Below are positions 14,765-21,339 of a DNA stretch of 53,537 nucleotides, piece by piece. The DNA is from a virus. The notes beneath the pieces are model-generated. The model worked only from the letters and a program-made list of their open reading frames with translations, searched no databases and was not told the DNA's origin. Both the position numbers and the translations under genes were made by a program. Positions within the stretch are counted from its first letter, which is position 1. Every line of letters starts with the position of its first letter. The stretch spans positions 1-53,537 of the IMG/VR virus record IMGVR_UViG_3300025459_000008; one strand, 5' to 3'.

Positions 14765-15243
14765 TGTTTACCTCCTCTCTTTGCCAAGTTACAATTATAA
14801 CACAAAATAGTGTATTCTTTTGGGAAACTTCTGCGGATTACATTTCTATATACCCCTGAACCACCGCCATATTGTTTCCGATGTTCATCGCCATCATTGT
14901 TTAAATGTTCTAATGTTAAAAAGGTTATTTCAGATTCACCACAACAAGTGCATTTGCCCCCATAACCAGCAACAATTTGAGTCTTTAATTTAGTCCGATA
15001 TTGAAGCATATAATCAAGAGATTTACTGTAATGAGCTTGTCGCCATTTCTTTGTTTTAGCAACTGAAAGTGCACTGATATAATGGGCTTTTCTATATATG
15101 GAAGCACAGAGTTTACAGCGGCCTTTATGGCCATCACTTTTTGCTTTTTCAATATCAAATTCCGATAAGGGTTTCTCTTGTTGGCAATGACAGCAAATTT
15201 TGAAACCTTTTTTACTCGGCAACGTCTTGAAACACTTTGTCAA
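14740..15243 (-). CDS. HNH endonuclease-like protein
   Basis: 167 residues from TTG 15243, which has AAGGAGG upstream and a TTGA overlap with the stop of the previous small frame. N-terminal zinc finger (CCHCQQEKPLSEFDI, then CKLC), then CTCC, TFLTLEHLNNDG and LCYNCNLAKRG, a typical free-standing HNH/zinc nuclease layout. Such genes are mobile in phages. It overlaps the next gene by 25 bases. Confidence 0.75.
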   Translation of the reverse strand: MTKCFKTLPSKKGFKICCHCQQEKPLSEFDIEKAKSDGHKGRCKLCASIYRKAHYISALSVAKTKKWRQAHYSKSLDYMLQYRTKLKTQIVAGYGGKCTCCGESEITFLTLEHLNNDGDEHRKQYGGGSGVYRNVIRRSFPKEYTILCYNCNLAKRGGKQCPHQMNK

Positions 15244-15389
15244 ATCACCATCCTCCTTGTTAGTTCCCGCAGGCTCAACAAGCCACGGCAAGATTTTGGG
15301 GGCCGGATTCGATACCGGCTATTATCCTTGGCATTGACCGCTCGCCATCGGCCATTCACCACAGAATCATTTATGCCTACCTGAGACAT
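15240..15389 (-). CDS. Small basic protein, unknown
   Basis: 49 codons, SD ATCGAGAGGAAC. Sequence VVNGRWRAVNAKDNSRYRI looks like a short beta hairpin; the tail is basic. Its TGA overlaps the TTG start of the HNH gene by four bases, which supports both starts. No family recognised. Confidence 0.45.
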   Translation of the reverse strand: MSQVGINDSVVNGRWRAVNAKDNSRYRIRPPKSCRGLLSLRELTRRMVI

Positions 15390-15501
15390 GTTCCTCTCGA
15401 TTCAGCATCCCGGTTGCGCCGGGCCGCCCCATCGCCTCGCCGTAGCTGTTCAATTTGCCGAAACTTGCCCCGCCTCCGCAGACAATCACGATTGGATACA
15501 C
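15367..15501 (-). CDS. Small frame, possibly remnant of a larger gene
   Basis: 44 codons from GTG 15501, preceded by AGGGATAGGGAC. Reads YPIVIVCGGGASFGKLNSYG, which looks protein-like. The frame remains open upstream to the stop of the HNH gene at 15577, so it may be the tail of a gene cut by insertion of that HNH gene. Low confidence. Confidence 0.35.
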   Translation of the reverse strand: MYPIVIVCGGGASFGKLNSYGEAMGRPGATGMLNREEHVSGRHK

Positions 15502-15576
15502 GTCCCTATCCCTGCGGTTCTTCAGCCCGCCCTCGTCGCCTGATGGTGCTTGCTCGTGGGGGCAGCGCCTATGGGC

Positions 15577-15981
15577 TTATTTAAATCTCCCGTCAAGGCC
15601 ATACCGATGAAGCCGCCGATGACAGGACTTACAAAGCCAAATTACTATTAAAGGTTCGTTATAATTGGGATGGTGTGATTCATATTGCTGTCCTATTTTG
15701 AAAACATCCCAGCATCCGTTACATAAAAGAGGCGGACCTTTAACCAGACCGGTCCTAAGAGCGTTTTTAAATTCAAGCCATGCTTTATCTTGTAATTTCT
15801 TTAATAAGTGATTAGCTTCCCGTTTCTTCCGTCTTTCAATCTGAATCTCTGTATTGCGGGTTTGATAATAATTATTAAAATAGGTTCTTTGCTTTTTCTG
15901 TAGATCGGGGTTTTTAGATTTATGTTCTACTTGATATCGACGGCCACAAGATTTACAATATGCTCCTTTACCACCGGCCAT
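15577..15981 (-). CDS. HNH endonuclease, N-terminal finger split by UGA
   Basis: 134 residues from ATG 15981, without a Shine-Dalgarno site. C-terminal half has CNGCWDVF, ESHHPNYNEPLIVIWLCKSCHRRLH: a zinc-HNH nuclease. The frame continues upstream as KGIKPTTEFYDNPL and, beyond one TGA (16024-16026), as YRRCSR. Read through, the protein has the usual CxxC...EFY...CKSC finger, with the TGA exactly at the second Cys. The real gene is therefore probably 16095-15577 (172 codons) and broken or recoded. Confidence 0.7.
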   Translation of the reverse strand: MAGGKGAYCKSCGRRYQVEHKSKNPDLQKKQRTYFNNYYQTRNTEIQIERRKKREANHLLKKLQDKAWLEFKNALRTGLVKGPPLLCNGCWDVFKIGQQYESHHPNYNEPLIVIWLCKSCHRRLHRYGLDGRFK

Positions 15982-16023
15982 TAACGGATTGTCATAAAAC
16001 TCAGTTGTCGGCTTGATCCCTTT

Positions 16024-16095
16024 TCACCGGGAACACCGACGATAAATTTGGTCGGCTTCCTGGAAAAACACCCGAGAACCCTCAATCGCTTCCAT
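16024..16095 (-). CDS. 23-codon leaderless frame, 5' part of the split HNH gene
   Basis: ATG 16095 lies six bases after the -10 box of the leftward promoter, with no ribosome site, so it should be translated leaderless. It encodes MEAIEGSRVFFQEADQIYRR and ends at TGA in the middle of a zinc-finger Cys pair. As first frame of the leftward operon it could act as a leader peptide if the stop is genuine. Confidence 0.5.
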   Translation of the reverse strand: MEAIEGSRVFFQEADQIYRRCSR

Positions 16096-16101
16096 GATTA
16101 T

Positions 16102-16152
16102 CTATTAGCACAGGCGAATTTCATTTGCAAGGTTTTTTTTCGCATGAACGAA
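16102..16152 (-). promoter_or_regulatory. Leftward promoter with two operators
   Basis: On the minus strand: -35 TTGCAA (16130-16125), 17-base spacer, -10 TAATAG (16107-16102) with an extended TG, and ATG six bases later. Operator 1 (16105-16118, TTCGCCTGTGCTAA on the minus strand) overlaps the -10. Operator 2 (16139-16152, TTCGCATGAACGAA) lies upstream of the -35. Operator centres are 34 bp apart. The arrangement repeats at the rightward promoter. Confidence 0.8.
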
Positions 16153-16205
16153 TTTTTTTTAGGGAGAAACTCGGGAGCGGGGATTAGTGCAGTTTAGGTC
16201 TGAAT

Positions 16206-16625
16206 TTAAGGATTTTCGCTAGTAGCTTCGAGGGGGGAAAAGAGCCTTTGGTGATAAACCTGGAGGCTTGCGGCGAGAGGTTCGATATCGCTATCGGCCA
16301 GAATGAGGGAAATTAATTTATCTATGAGGTTGTGGCGATCTTTCTTGATAGCTTCCTGCCAGCGAGAGAAGCCTAAATTTTCGGTATCCAGGCTGCAAGG
16401 CTTCTCGCCCCTGATGACATGGGCGAGTTTATAGATGGTGATGAAACTCGGCTGCTTATGGCCTTTTGCCCCTGATTTATATTCGTTGAAGGTTGTCTCA
16501 AGAACCCCTGCCGCCGCAGCCATATCTTTGTCGCTCTTGAATTTGGCGGGCCGCTTCTCCATTCCGGAAATCACTTCCTTAAAAAATTTCCAAGCGGCCG
16601 CCTCAATTTCCCTTGGAGTGTTCAT
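16206..16625 (-). CDS. CI-like repressor (XRE-type HTH)
   Basis: 139 residues; ATG 16625 is chosen for ATAGGAGATAGC and because further upstream the frame enters the operator region. Residues 32-75 (SDKDMAAAAGVLETTFNEYK, then SFITIYKLAHVI) form a lambda-repressor-like helix-turn-helix. The C-terminal part is helical and lacks a recognisable S24 autocleavage domain, so induction may differ from lambda CI. It is divergent from the Cro-like gene and is flanked on both sides by the same operators. Confidence 0.8.
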   Translation of the reverse strand: MNTPREIEAAAWKFFKEVISGMEKRPAKFKSDKDMAAAAGVLETTFNEYKSGAKGHKQPSFITIYKLAHVIRGEKPCSLDTENLGFSRWQEAIKKDRHNLIDKLISLILADSDIEPLAASLQVYHQRLFSPLEATSENP

Positions 16626-16648
16626 GCTATCTCCTATCATGGGATTTA

Positions 16649-16699
16649 TTCGCATGGGCGAAAATATGTCTTGCAAATCCGATTCGCTTGTGCTAATCA
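16649..16699 (+). promoter_or_regulatory. Rightward promoter with two operators
   Basis: -35 TTGCAA (16671-16676), 17-base spacer, -10 TAATCA (16694-16699) with extended TG, ATG seven bases later at 16707. Operators: TTCGCATGGGCGAA (16649-16662) upstream of the -35 and TTCGCTTGTGCTAA (16683-16696) over the -10, centres 34 bp apart. A repressor-maintenance promoter for the minus-strand gene probably lies in the same interval; TTGCAA is its own complement and could serve both. Confidence 0.8.
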
Positions 16700-16706
16700 T
16701 CGTTTT

Positions 16707-16922
16707 ATGACCCTCAGAGAATTTTTCACCGAGCAAGGCATCCACTACACCCCGTGGGCGAAAATGAATGGTGTCCCGGCCTCCTGTATCCATCGCCACC
16801 TTAGGGGGAAGGGCTATTTTAAGCCGGCAACCGCCCGGATAATTCATAAAGCTACTGGCTGCTTGGTTCCTTTGGTCAACTTATGCCCTGACCTGGAAGA
16901 AAGTTCGCCTGACTGTGCCTAA
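16707..16922 (+). CDS. Cro-like regulator
   Basis: 71 residues from ATG 16707. It reads LREFFTEQGIHYTPWAKMNG, then VPASCIHRHLRGKGYFKPATARIIHKATGCLV, a compact HTH like phage Cro proteins. No Shine-Dalgarno site; the ATG is seven bases from the -10, so the message is leaderless. Earlier in-frame codons fall inside the promoter and are rejected. It is the first gene of the rightward unit. Confidence 0.75.
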   Translation: MTLREFFTEQGIHYTPWAKMNGVPASCIHRHLRGKGYFKPATARIIHKATGCLVPLVNLCPDLEESSPDCA

Positions 16923-16950
16923 CATTTTCACAAACTATTTTTCATCCGTC

Positions 16951-17022
16951 TGCCAAAATATTTCAGCGGTTGCCAAAAATGCAGAAGCAGCAATATCAAG
17001 GGTTTCCCGGCCTATTTTGGCA
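16951..17022. repeat. TGCCAAAATA inverted pair with a third copy
   Basis: TGCCAAAATA at 16951-16960 and its exact reverse complement at 17013-17022, plus a near copy (TGCCAAAAAT) at 16971-16980. They lie in a 135-base gene-free stretch between the Cro-like gene and the next regulator. They may be activator sites or integrase arm sites. Confidence 0.7.
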
Positions 17023-17057
17023 AAACCCCCTTCCCCTTGCCACGGAGAAAAAGGCTG

Positions 17058-17216
17058 ATGGCTGAATTTGATTGGGATGATTTTATCTCCGATTTATGCC
17101 GGGACCTCCTGCATGGCGTGGATCTCACCCGCATTCTTGAGCGCACCAAGCTATCCGCCAACACTATCGGCTGTCACATCCTTCGCACCAAGCCCCAGAT
17201 ACCCAACTCGAAATAG
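17058..17216 (+). CDS. Stop-interrupted small regulator (in-frame UAG)
   Basis: From ATG 17058 (SD CGGAGAAAAAGG) 52 codons encode LCRDLLHGVDLTRILERTKL, LSANTIGCHIL, then UAG at 17214-17216. The same frame continues without break for 47 codons (GIYLDEAMKQRPENVRQALK, ICARFGMTAESLDIL) to TAA at 17358-17360 and looks equally protein-like. The full 99-codon reading would be a helical HTH-type protein in a CII-like position. UAG ends other genes here, so this is a nonsense mutation, a programmed readthrough, or two separate peptides. Confidence 0.6.
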   Translation: MAEFDWDDFISDLCRDLLHGVDLTRILERTKLSANTIGCHILRTKPQIPNSK

Positions 17217-17349
17217 TTGGGGATTTACCTGGATGAAGCGATGAAGCAGCGACCCGAGAATGTGCGCCAGGCCCTAAAACGGATTTGCGCTCGGTTTGGG
17301 ATGACGGCTGAGTCTCTGGATATTCTACGGAAAGAAGTTGAGAGAAATA

Positions 17350-17604
17350 ATGGGGGATAACCCCACCCCACCGCTGCTAACCGTCAAGGAGGCGGCTTTG
17401 CTCTTGAAATTATCTCCACGTTCTATATACCGAAAGGCGCGGGTACTCGGGGGCTTCTACCCTCTTGGCCTGCGCTGTTTACGATTTCGGGCGGAGGTAA
17501 TTTTCAATGCCATGCTGGCGCGAGAAGAAGGGCTGGCGGTATCGATTCCAGTACCAGGGCAAAAAATTCAACAAAGCCTGGTTTCGTACCAAGGCCCAGG
17601 CTAG
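17350..17604 (+). CDS. Excisionase/AlpA-like HTH protein
   Basis: 84 residues from ATG 17350. LLTVKEAALLLKLSPRSIYR is the classic HTH_17/excisionase start (helix, turn, 'SxRTIYR' recognition helix). It overlaps the end of the preceding frame by 11 bases and the integrase start by 98 bases, so its C-terminal 30 residues are coded out of phase with the integrase. It probably controls the direction of integrase action. Confidence 0.7.
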   Translation: MGDNPTPPLLTVKEAALLLKLSPRSIYRKARVLGGFYPLGLRCLRFRAEVIFNAMLAREEGLAVSIPVPGQKIQQSLVSYQGPG

Positions 17605-18508
17605 AGCTGCCGAAGCGGTGCACAAGGCCGAGTTAAAAAAAGCGGTGACGGCCAAGACCCGAACCGGCATGGGCTTCGAGGACCTCGCAAATGAATACCT
17701 CGACTACGGAATTAGAAGATTTGCTCCAAAGACTTACAAGTATAAATCCTATGTCTTTAAAGAATTCATTAGGGTCATGGGAGATTTACCCCTCTCCCGG
17801 ATCTCGGTGTCTGTGCTGGAGATTTATCTACGATCTCGGCGAACTAATGTCAATTATAACCGGCATAGAAAAGATCTCTGTGCGCTGCTGGTTTGGGCAT
17901 GGAAAAGGCAAAAGATTGAGCAAAATCCGTGTTTCTTCCTGGAGAAGATGCCGGAGCCTCAGTTCATCCGGCAAATACCCACGCCTGATGAGATGCGCCG
18001 CCTCCTGCTGGCGGCAGGGGAGGACCGGCCATTAATCCTCGTCCTCTATCACACCCTGGCCCGAATAGACGAGGCGCTGAGGCTCCGCTGGGAGGATGTG
18101 AATTTCCAGGAGCGCACGGTGCGACTATGGACCAGGAAGCGCAGGGATGGGGCCTGGGCTGCCGATACGCTACCCATGAATCAGGTGCTATACGACACCC
18201 TCTGGGGCCTGTGGCGGGCACGAGAGCAAGCGGAGTGGGTATTCTACAACGAGAAGACACGGACTCGGTATATGAGACGCCCCAAGTTGATGCGCACCCT
18301 TTGCCGGAGGGCGGGGATAAGATATTTCAATTTTCATTCCATTCGCGCATATGTAGCTTCTTTACTCCACGATTCAAAGAAGGTAAGCACAATAGTAATA
18401 TCCAAATTATTGCGTCACAAGAGTCTTCAAACCACCGAAATATATATAAAAAGTATGGACAAAGGGATGCAAGATGCGATAGAATTACTAGAGAAAATTC
18501 AGTATTAA
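17507..18508 (+). CDS. int: Tyrosine integrase
   Basis: 333 residues, SD GGAGGTAATTTTC. N-terminal arm-binding region (YRFQYQGKKFNKAWFRTKAQ), a SAM-like core-binding domain (about 55-150), and a catalytic domain with Arg in LARIDEALRLRW (about residue 186), HSIRAY (His277, Arg280), a further His in LLRHKSLQTT and Tyr in EIYIKS (about 312). All catalytic positions are present. It follows the excisionase-like gene. No attP was defined; a complete tRNA-Pro 0.6 kb downstream is a candidate. Confidence 0.9.
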   Translation: MPCWREKKGWRYRFQYQGKKFNKAWFRTKAQARAAEAVHKAELKKAVTAKTRTGMGFEDLANEYLDYGIRRFAPKTYKYKSYVFKEFIRVMGDLPLSRISVSVLEIYLRSRRTNVNYNRHRKDLCALLVWAWKRQKIEQNPCFFLEKMPEPQFIRQIPTPDEMRRLLLAAGEDRPLILVLYHTLARIDEALRLRWEDVNFQERTVRLWTRKRRDGAWAADTLPMNQVLYDTLWGLWRAREQAEWVFYNEKTRTRYMRRPKLMRTLCRRAGIRYFNFHSIRAYVASLLHDSKKVSTIVISKLLRHKSLQTTEIYIKSMDKGMQDAIELLEKIQY

Positions 18509-18515
18509 GATTGAC

Positions 18516-18550
18516 GAGCCGAGGGGGTGCGCTAACACCGCCCCCGGCTC
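18516..18550. terminator. GC-rich hairpin after the integrase
   Basis: GAGCCG-A-GGGGG pairs with CCCCC-GGCTC around a short loop, eight bases after the integrase stop. There is no T-tract, so it is not a standard intrinsic terminator. It may attenuate transcription or mark an attachment region. Confidence 0.5.
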
Positions 18551-18582
18551 TCCCCACAACCAACCTGCAAGGAGGTTCGGCC

Positions 18583-19137
18583 ATGAGTGATTCTCAATTT
18601 AGCAGACTTGGCGAAAATTGGAAAGCAATTTCTGGATTTCCTGGATATGAGGTTTCGGACCAGGGACGGGTTAGGTCTTACTTAAAATCCAGGGGAAGAA
18701 ACTTAGGAACCTATATTAGCACGACCGCGCAGAAAATCTTAAAACCTCATCCTGATCGTTTTAACCGATTAGCTTTGTATTTACGAAAAGATGGAAAAAC
18801 CTATCGAATTTTTATTCATAGGTTAGTACTGATCGCCTTTGTTAGTCCTTGTCCTTTGGGCATGGAAACCTGTCACAATGACGGCAATCCTGCCAACAAT
18901 AATTTAACAAACCTACGATGGGATACAAGGCGTAATAATGCCCAAGATACGATAATTCATGGAACTGTTTTGGCCGGAAGTAAAAACCCTCGGGCCAAAC
19001 TTAACGAATCTCAAGTTATCCAAATCAGAGAAATGGCGGCTAATGGAATTGCCAACAAAAGACTTGCGGAAATGTTTTCTGTTTATCCAGAACATATTAG
19101 CGGGATTATTCATCGCAAATATTGGACGCATATATAG
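18583..19137 (+). CDS. NUMOD4-HNH homing endonuclease
   Basis: 184 residues from ATG 18583, SD AAGGAGGTTCGG. Starts WKAISGFPGYEVSDQGRVRS (NUMOD4), then HRLVLIAF, ETCHNDGNPANNNLTNLRW with HNH residues, and a C-terminal helix-turn-helix (VIQIREMAANGIANKRLAEM). Free-standing HNH genes of this kind spread between phages. It ends two bases before the tRNA-Pro gene. Confidence 0.85.
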   Translation: MSDSQFSRLGENWKAISGFPGYEVSDQGRVRSYLKSRGRNLGTYISTTAQKILKPHPDRFNRLALYLRKDGKTYRIFIHRLVLIAFVSPCPLGMETCHNDGNPANNNLTNLRWDTRRNNAQDTIIHGTVLAGSKNPRAKLNESQVIQIREMAANGIANKRLAEMFSVYPEHISGIIHRKYWTHI

Positions 19138-19138
19138 A

Positions 19139-19215
19139 TGGTCGGGGCGGGCGGATTCGGACCGCCGACTTCCTGGTCCCAGGCCAGGCGCGCTTCCAGA
19201 CTGCGCTACGCCCCG
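19139..19215 (-). tRNA. tRNA-Pro (UGG), C33 variant
   Basis: Perfect cloverleaf: acceptor CGGGGCG/CGCCCCG, D stem GCGC/GCGC, anticodon stem CCTGG/CCAGG, T stem GGCGG/CCGCC, encoded CCA. Loop CCTGGGA gives anticodon UGG with C at position 33 instead of U. T loop is TCCGAAT (55 is C). It lies between an HNH gene and small ORFs, near the integrase, and could double as an attachment site. Confidence 0.85.
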
Positions 19216-19281
19216 ACATTTAAATTTACCAAAAAACGGAGCAGGCTCCCATGAAAATTCCCTTGAAGTCAGGAAAAGTCG

Positions 19282-19446
19282 ATGAATAGTGCAAGAGGTC
19301 CGTCTCCCAAGGCAGTCCCTCCATCCCTAAACCCCTTTAACGACGCATGGTTGACGTGCCCTTGCTGTCTGCAAACGACAGAAAGTGGCGCGGTTTTCGG
19401 TTTAGGCTCCCACAACGGTTCCCATGGAAAAAAGGGGTTGACCTGA
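19282..19446 (+). CDS. Small zinc-type protein
   Basis: 54 codons from ATG 19282. Polar Pro/Ser start, then AWLTCPCCLQTTESGAVFGLG. The stop overlaps the ATG of the next gene (TGATG), so the two are coupled. Ribosome site is weak (AGGAAAAGTCG). Unknown. Confidence 0.5.
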   Translation: MNSARGPSPKAVPPSLNPFNDAWLTCPCCLQTTESGAVFGLGSHNGSHGKKGLT

Positions 19447-20105
19447 TGCAGATTTTAATTGGGGATACCTCTGAAAAAAGAATTAAACGCATCTGCCAAG
19501 AAACAGGCATGGGTCGTATGGTGGCGCAGAACTGGCCTGACCTTTATGAGGGGGAACCGTGGGGTTTTGACAACGGGGCTTGGGGTTTCAAAGACCTGCC
19601 AGGGGGTTTTGACGAGAAAACCTTTGTCAACCGTTTACAAAAGGCAGTTGGAAAATATAAGCGGCCTTATCTTGCTGTTTGCCCTGACATTGTGGCGGGG
19701 GGCATGAAGTCGCTTGAGTTCTCGATGAAATGGTTTTATCAACTCCCGGAATGGCCTTGGTATCTAGCAGTGCAGGACGGAATGGAAGTCGTGGCGGTTA
19801 TGGAGGTGATTGACCAGTTTGCAGGTATCTTTTTGGGCGGGACCGACGAATACAAGAGATATGCTGGGTATTGGTGTCAACTGGCCCATCACTGCGGGAA
19901 GAAGTTTCACTATGGCCGAGCTGGCACTCTGAACAAGTTGGCTCATGCTATCATGGTAAAGGCGGATTCTCTTGATTCTGCTTTTCCGTTGTGGACTAAG
20001 AATAGGCTTTTTAGTTTTATTCAGGCTATTTCGCAACAGCACTTTGACTTGACCATATTTGCCCCGCATCCTGAAAGAGGTCAAGGGTCTCTAGTTCAAA
20101 TTTAG
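19446..20105 (+). CDS. TGT/DpdA-like enzyme (putative deazaguanine transglycosylase)
   Basis: 219 residues from ATG 19446. The segments resemble the TIM-barrel of tRNA-guanine transglycosylase relatives found in phages: YLAVCPDIV with Asp, WYLAVQDGM, GIFLGGTDEYKRYA, KKFHYGRAGTLNKL and KADSLDSAF, in the order seen in DpdA-type proteins ('FlGGs.eWK...H.GRvns.rRl..a...G.DS.D'). The expected role is exchange of guanine for a 7-deazaguanine in DNA or RNA. No deazaguanine synthesis genes (QueC/D/E) are visible in the window, so the base would come from the host. Family call is moderate. Confidence 0.55.
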   Translation: MQILIGDTSEKRIKRICQETGMGRMVAQNWPDLYEGEPWGFDNGAWGFKDLPGGFDEKTFVNRLQKAVGKYKRPYLAVCPDIVAGGMKSLEFSMKWFYQLPEWPWYLAVQDGMEVVAVMEVIDQFAGIFLGGTDEYKRYAGYWCQLAHHCGKKFHYGRAGTLNKLAHAIMVKADSLDSAFPLWTKNRLFSFIQAISQQHFDLTIFAPHPERGQGSLVQI

Positions 20106-20129
20106 TGTCTCTCGCCGGCCTATGTGGCC

Positions 20130-20192
20130 ATGAGCGAGAAGCAATTCGGGAAGGTTCTGGCCCATTACGGCGCGATGATGAGGGAGAACTGA
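20130..20192 (+). pseudogene. 20-codon C-terminal remnant
   Basis: The frame SPAYVAMSEKQFGKVLAHYG, then MMREN-stop, reads like the end of a larger protein. It opens only after the stop of the previous gene, with ATG 20130 as sole start and no clear site. It probably remains after a gene replacement. Confidence 0.3.
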
Positions 20193-20193
20193 G

Positions 20194-20502
20194 ATGACAC
20201 AAAAAGAGTTAATTGAATTGGCCATTGCTTATAGATGGGAAAAACTTACGGCTGTGAATACGGGAGGACAATTCACAATACTAAGAAAAGGGAAATACGA
20301 GTTATGGCTTAAAGGCGATGTCTGTAATATTTTGGAAAACGATAGTTATTCACATGGTATGGGCAGGGGTATGATGTATTTATCAAAAGCAAAAGTCCAT
20401 CCAAACCCTTGGGTGATTGGACTTTTCGGCCCCATTGTTGGGCGCTGGTTTTCTTTGAAAGCTAATAAATTTCTTAGCTATGACCCAAGATTTAGCCTAT
20501 AA
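20194..20502 (+). CDS. Hypothetical protein
   Basis: 102 residues, SD GAGGGAGAACTGAG. Mixed strand and helix (ELIELAIAYRWEKL, GQFTILRKGKYELWLKGDV) with an aromatic C-terminus. No family recognised. Confidence 0.65.
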   Translation: MTQKELIELAIAYRWEKLTAVNTGGQFTILRKGKYELWLKGDVCNILENDSYSHGMGRGMMYLSKAKVHPNPWVIGLFGPIVGRWFSLKANKFLSYDPRFSL

Positions 20503-20683
20503 ATGGTTTTGCCCGATCCTCCAGGTCCGCACCCTGCGCCATCCCTGCAAGGCGCGGCTGGCGGCGCTTAGGTTTAAAAGGTCGGTGGCCTCGAATGCGG
20601 CGCTTTATTTCAACAACTACCAATGTCTGGAATGCAAAGGGAAGAAGCTGGTGAGGCTTAAAGGAGATACCAATGGTCATTGA
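20480..20683 (+). CDS. Small basic Cys protein
   Basis: 67 residues from ATG 20480, overlapping the previous gene by 23 bases. Cys at WFCPIL and HPCKARLAALRF, then YQCLECKGKK: a probable zinc site with a basic helix. Unknown. Confidence 0.55.
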   Translation: MTQDLAYKWFCPILQVRTLRHPCKARLAALRFKRSVASNAALYFNNYQCLECKGKKLVRLKGDTNGH

Positions 20684-20873
20684 AATTCTTGGCGAGGCAG
20701 GGCGGAAGGTTAAATTCTGCAAGGCCGGTACTTGTCTTGGATATGAACAAACTATGCTGGCAATTTTTAAGGGCGATGAAATGCTGGCTTCGGTTATCCT
20801 GCCCATTTCTGAAATGATTGAAGGATTCCAGAAAATCCAATTCAATGAAAATCCTGAGCATGAAAAAACTTAA
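20673..20873 (+). CDS. Small hypothetical protein
   Basis: 66 residues, SD AAAGGAGATACC. Beta-rich start (VIEILGEAGRKVKFC), then a helix with acidic tail. Unknown. Confidence 0.6.
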   Translation: MVIEILGEAGRKVKFCKAGTCLGYEQTMLAIFKGDEMLASVILPISEMIEGFQKIQFNENPEHEKT

Positions 20874-21096
20874 CGGCCCGGGTGATCTGCGCGCCGACTT
20901 TTCAGCGGAGTTTGGCGAACCGCCTTGGCTGGTTATCCGGGGTATGAAACTATTCAAGAGAAACACTGGCCTCTGGCCCACCATGCCCGGCGTCAAATAT
21001 CAAGGCTGCTGGGAATATCATGTCAACATCATTAACCCGGAAACCTTCAACGAACTAGCCCGGCTGGCTCAAGAGTTCTATGATAATTTACCATAA
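20860..21096 (+). CDS. SpoVG-like small protein (tentative)
   Basis: 78 residues from ATG 20860 (ATG 20845 also possible). Pattern PPWLVIRGMKLFKRNTGLWP, TMPGVKYQGCWEYHVNIINP, then a C-terminal helix. 'I.g.r.......g.w..MP..k..g.w...v...n' recalls SpoVG-like nucleic-acid-binding proteins of phages. Tentative. Confidence 0.5.
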   Translation: MKKLNGPGDLRADFSAEFGEPPWLVIRGMKLFKRNTGLWPTMPGVKYQGCWEYHVNIINPETFNELARLAQEFYDNLP

Positions 21097-21300
21097 TTTA
21101 CCAATGTTATCAAAATTAGTTAAGATTACCCATTTTTACTAAATGACAAATTTGTTACCGAGATTACCGGGTTTTGACCATTTGTTACCATGTCGCGGAT
21201 AACTTGTTACCATCTAGGTTTGGCATACTCGGTGCAATTATATAACCGGGCGCGCGCACGCGGTTAACCGCACGGTTAATCCACGCAGTTAATATATTTT
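21081..21300. other. Putative replication origin: TTACC iterons and palindromes
   Basis: About 240 bases without a gene before the helicase-type gene. TTGTTACC occurs at 21152, 21182 and 21204, AGATTACC at 21123 and 21161, and AATTTACC at about 21085 and 21095. These are followed by a GCGC-rich block and the 12-bp palindrome GCGGTTAACCGC (21260-21271) with two further GTTAA copies, then AT-rich DNA. Repeated short sites next to a replication gene are typical of phage origins. The assignment is inferred. Confidence 0.6.
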
Positions 21301-21339
21301 AAATGCAAAAGCGATAAAGGCAAAACCAAGGACTTTATA

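Noticed and set aside
18127-18582. Long N-terminal extension of the NUMOD4-HNH gene into the integrase
   Set aside because: It is the shadow of the integrase; ATG 18583 has a strong SD and starts at the NUMOD4 motif.
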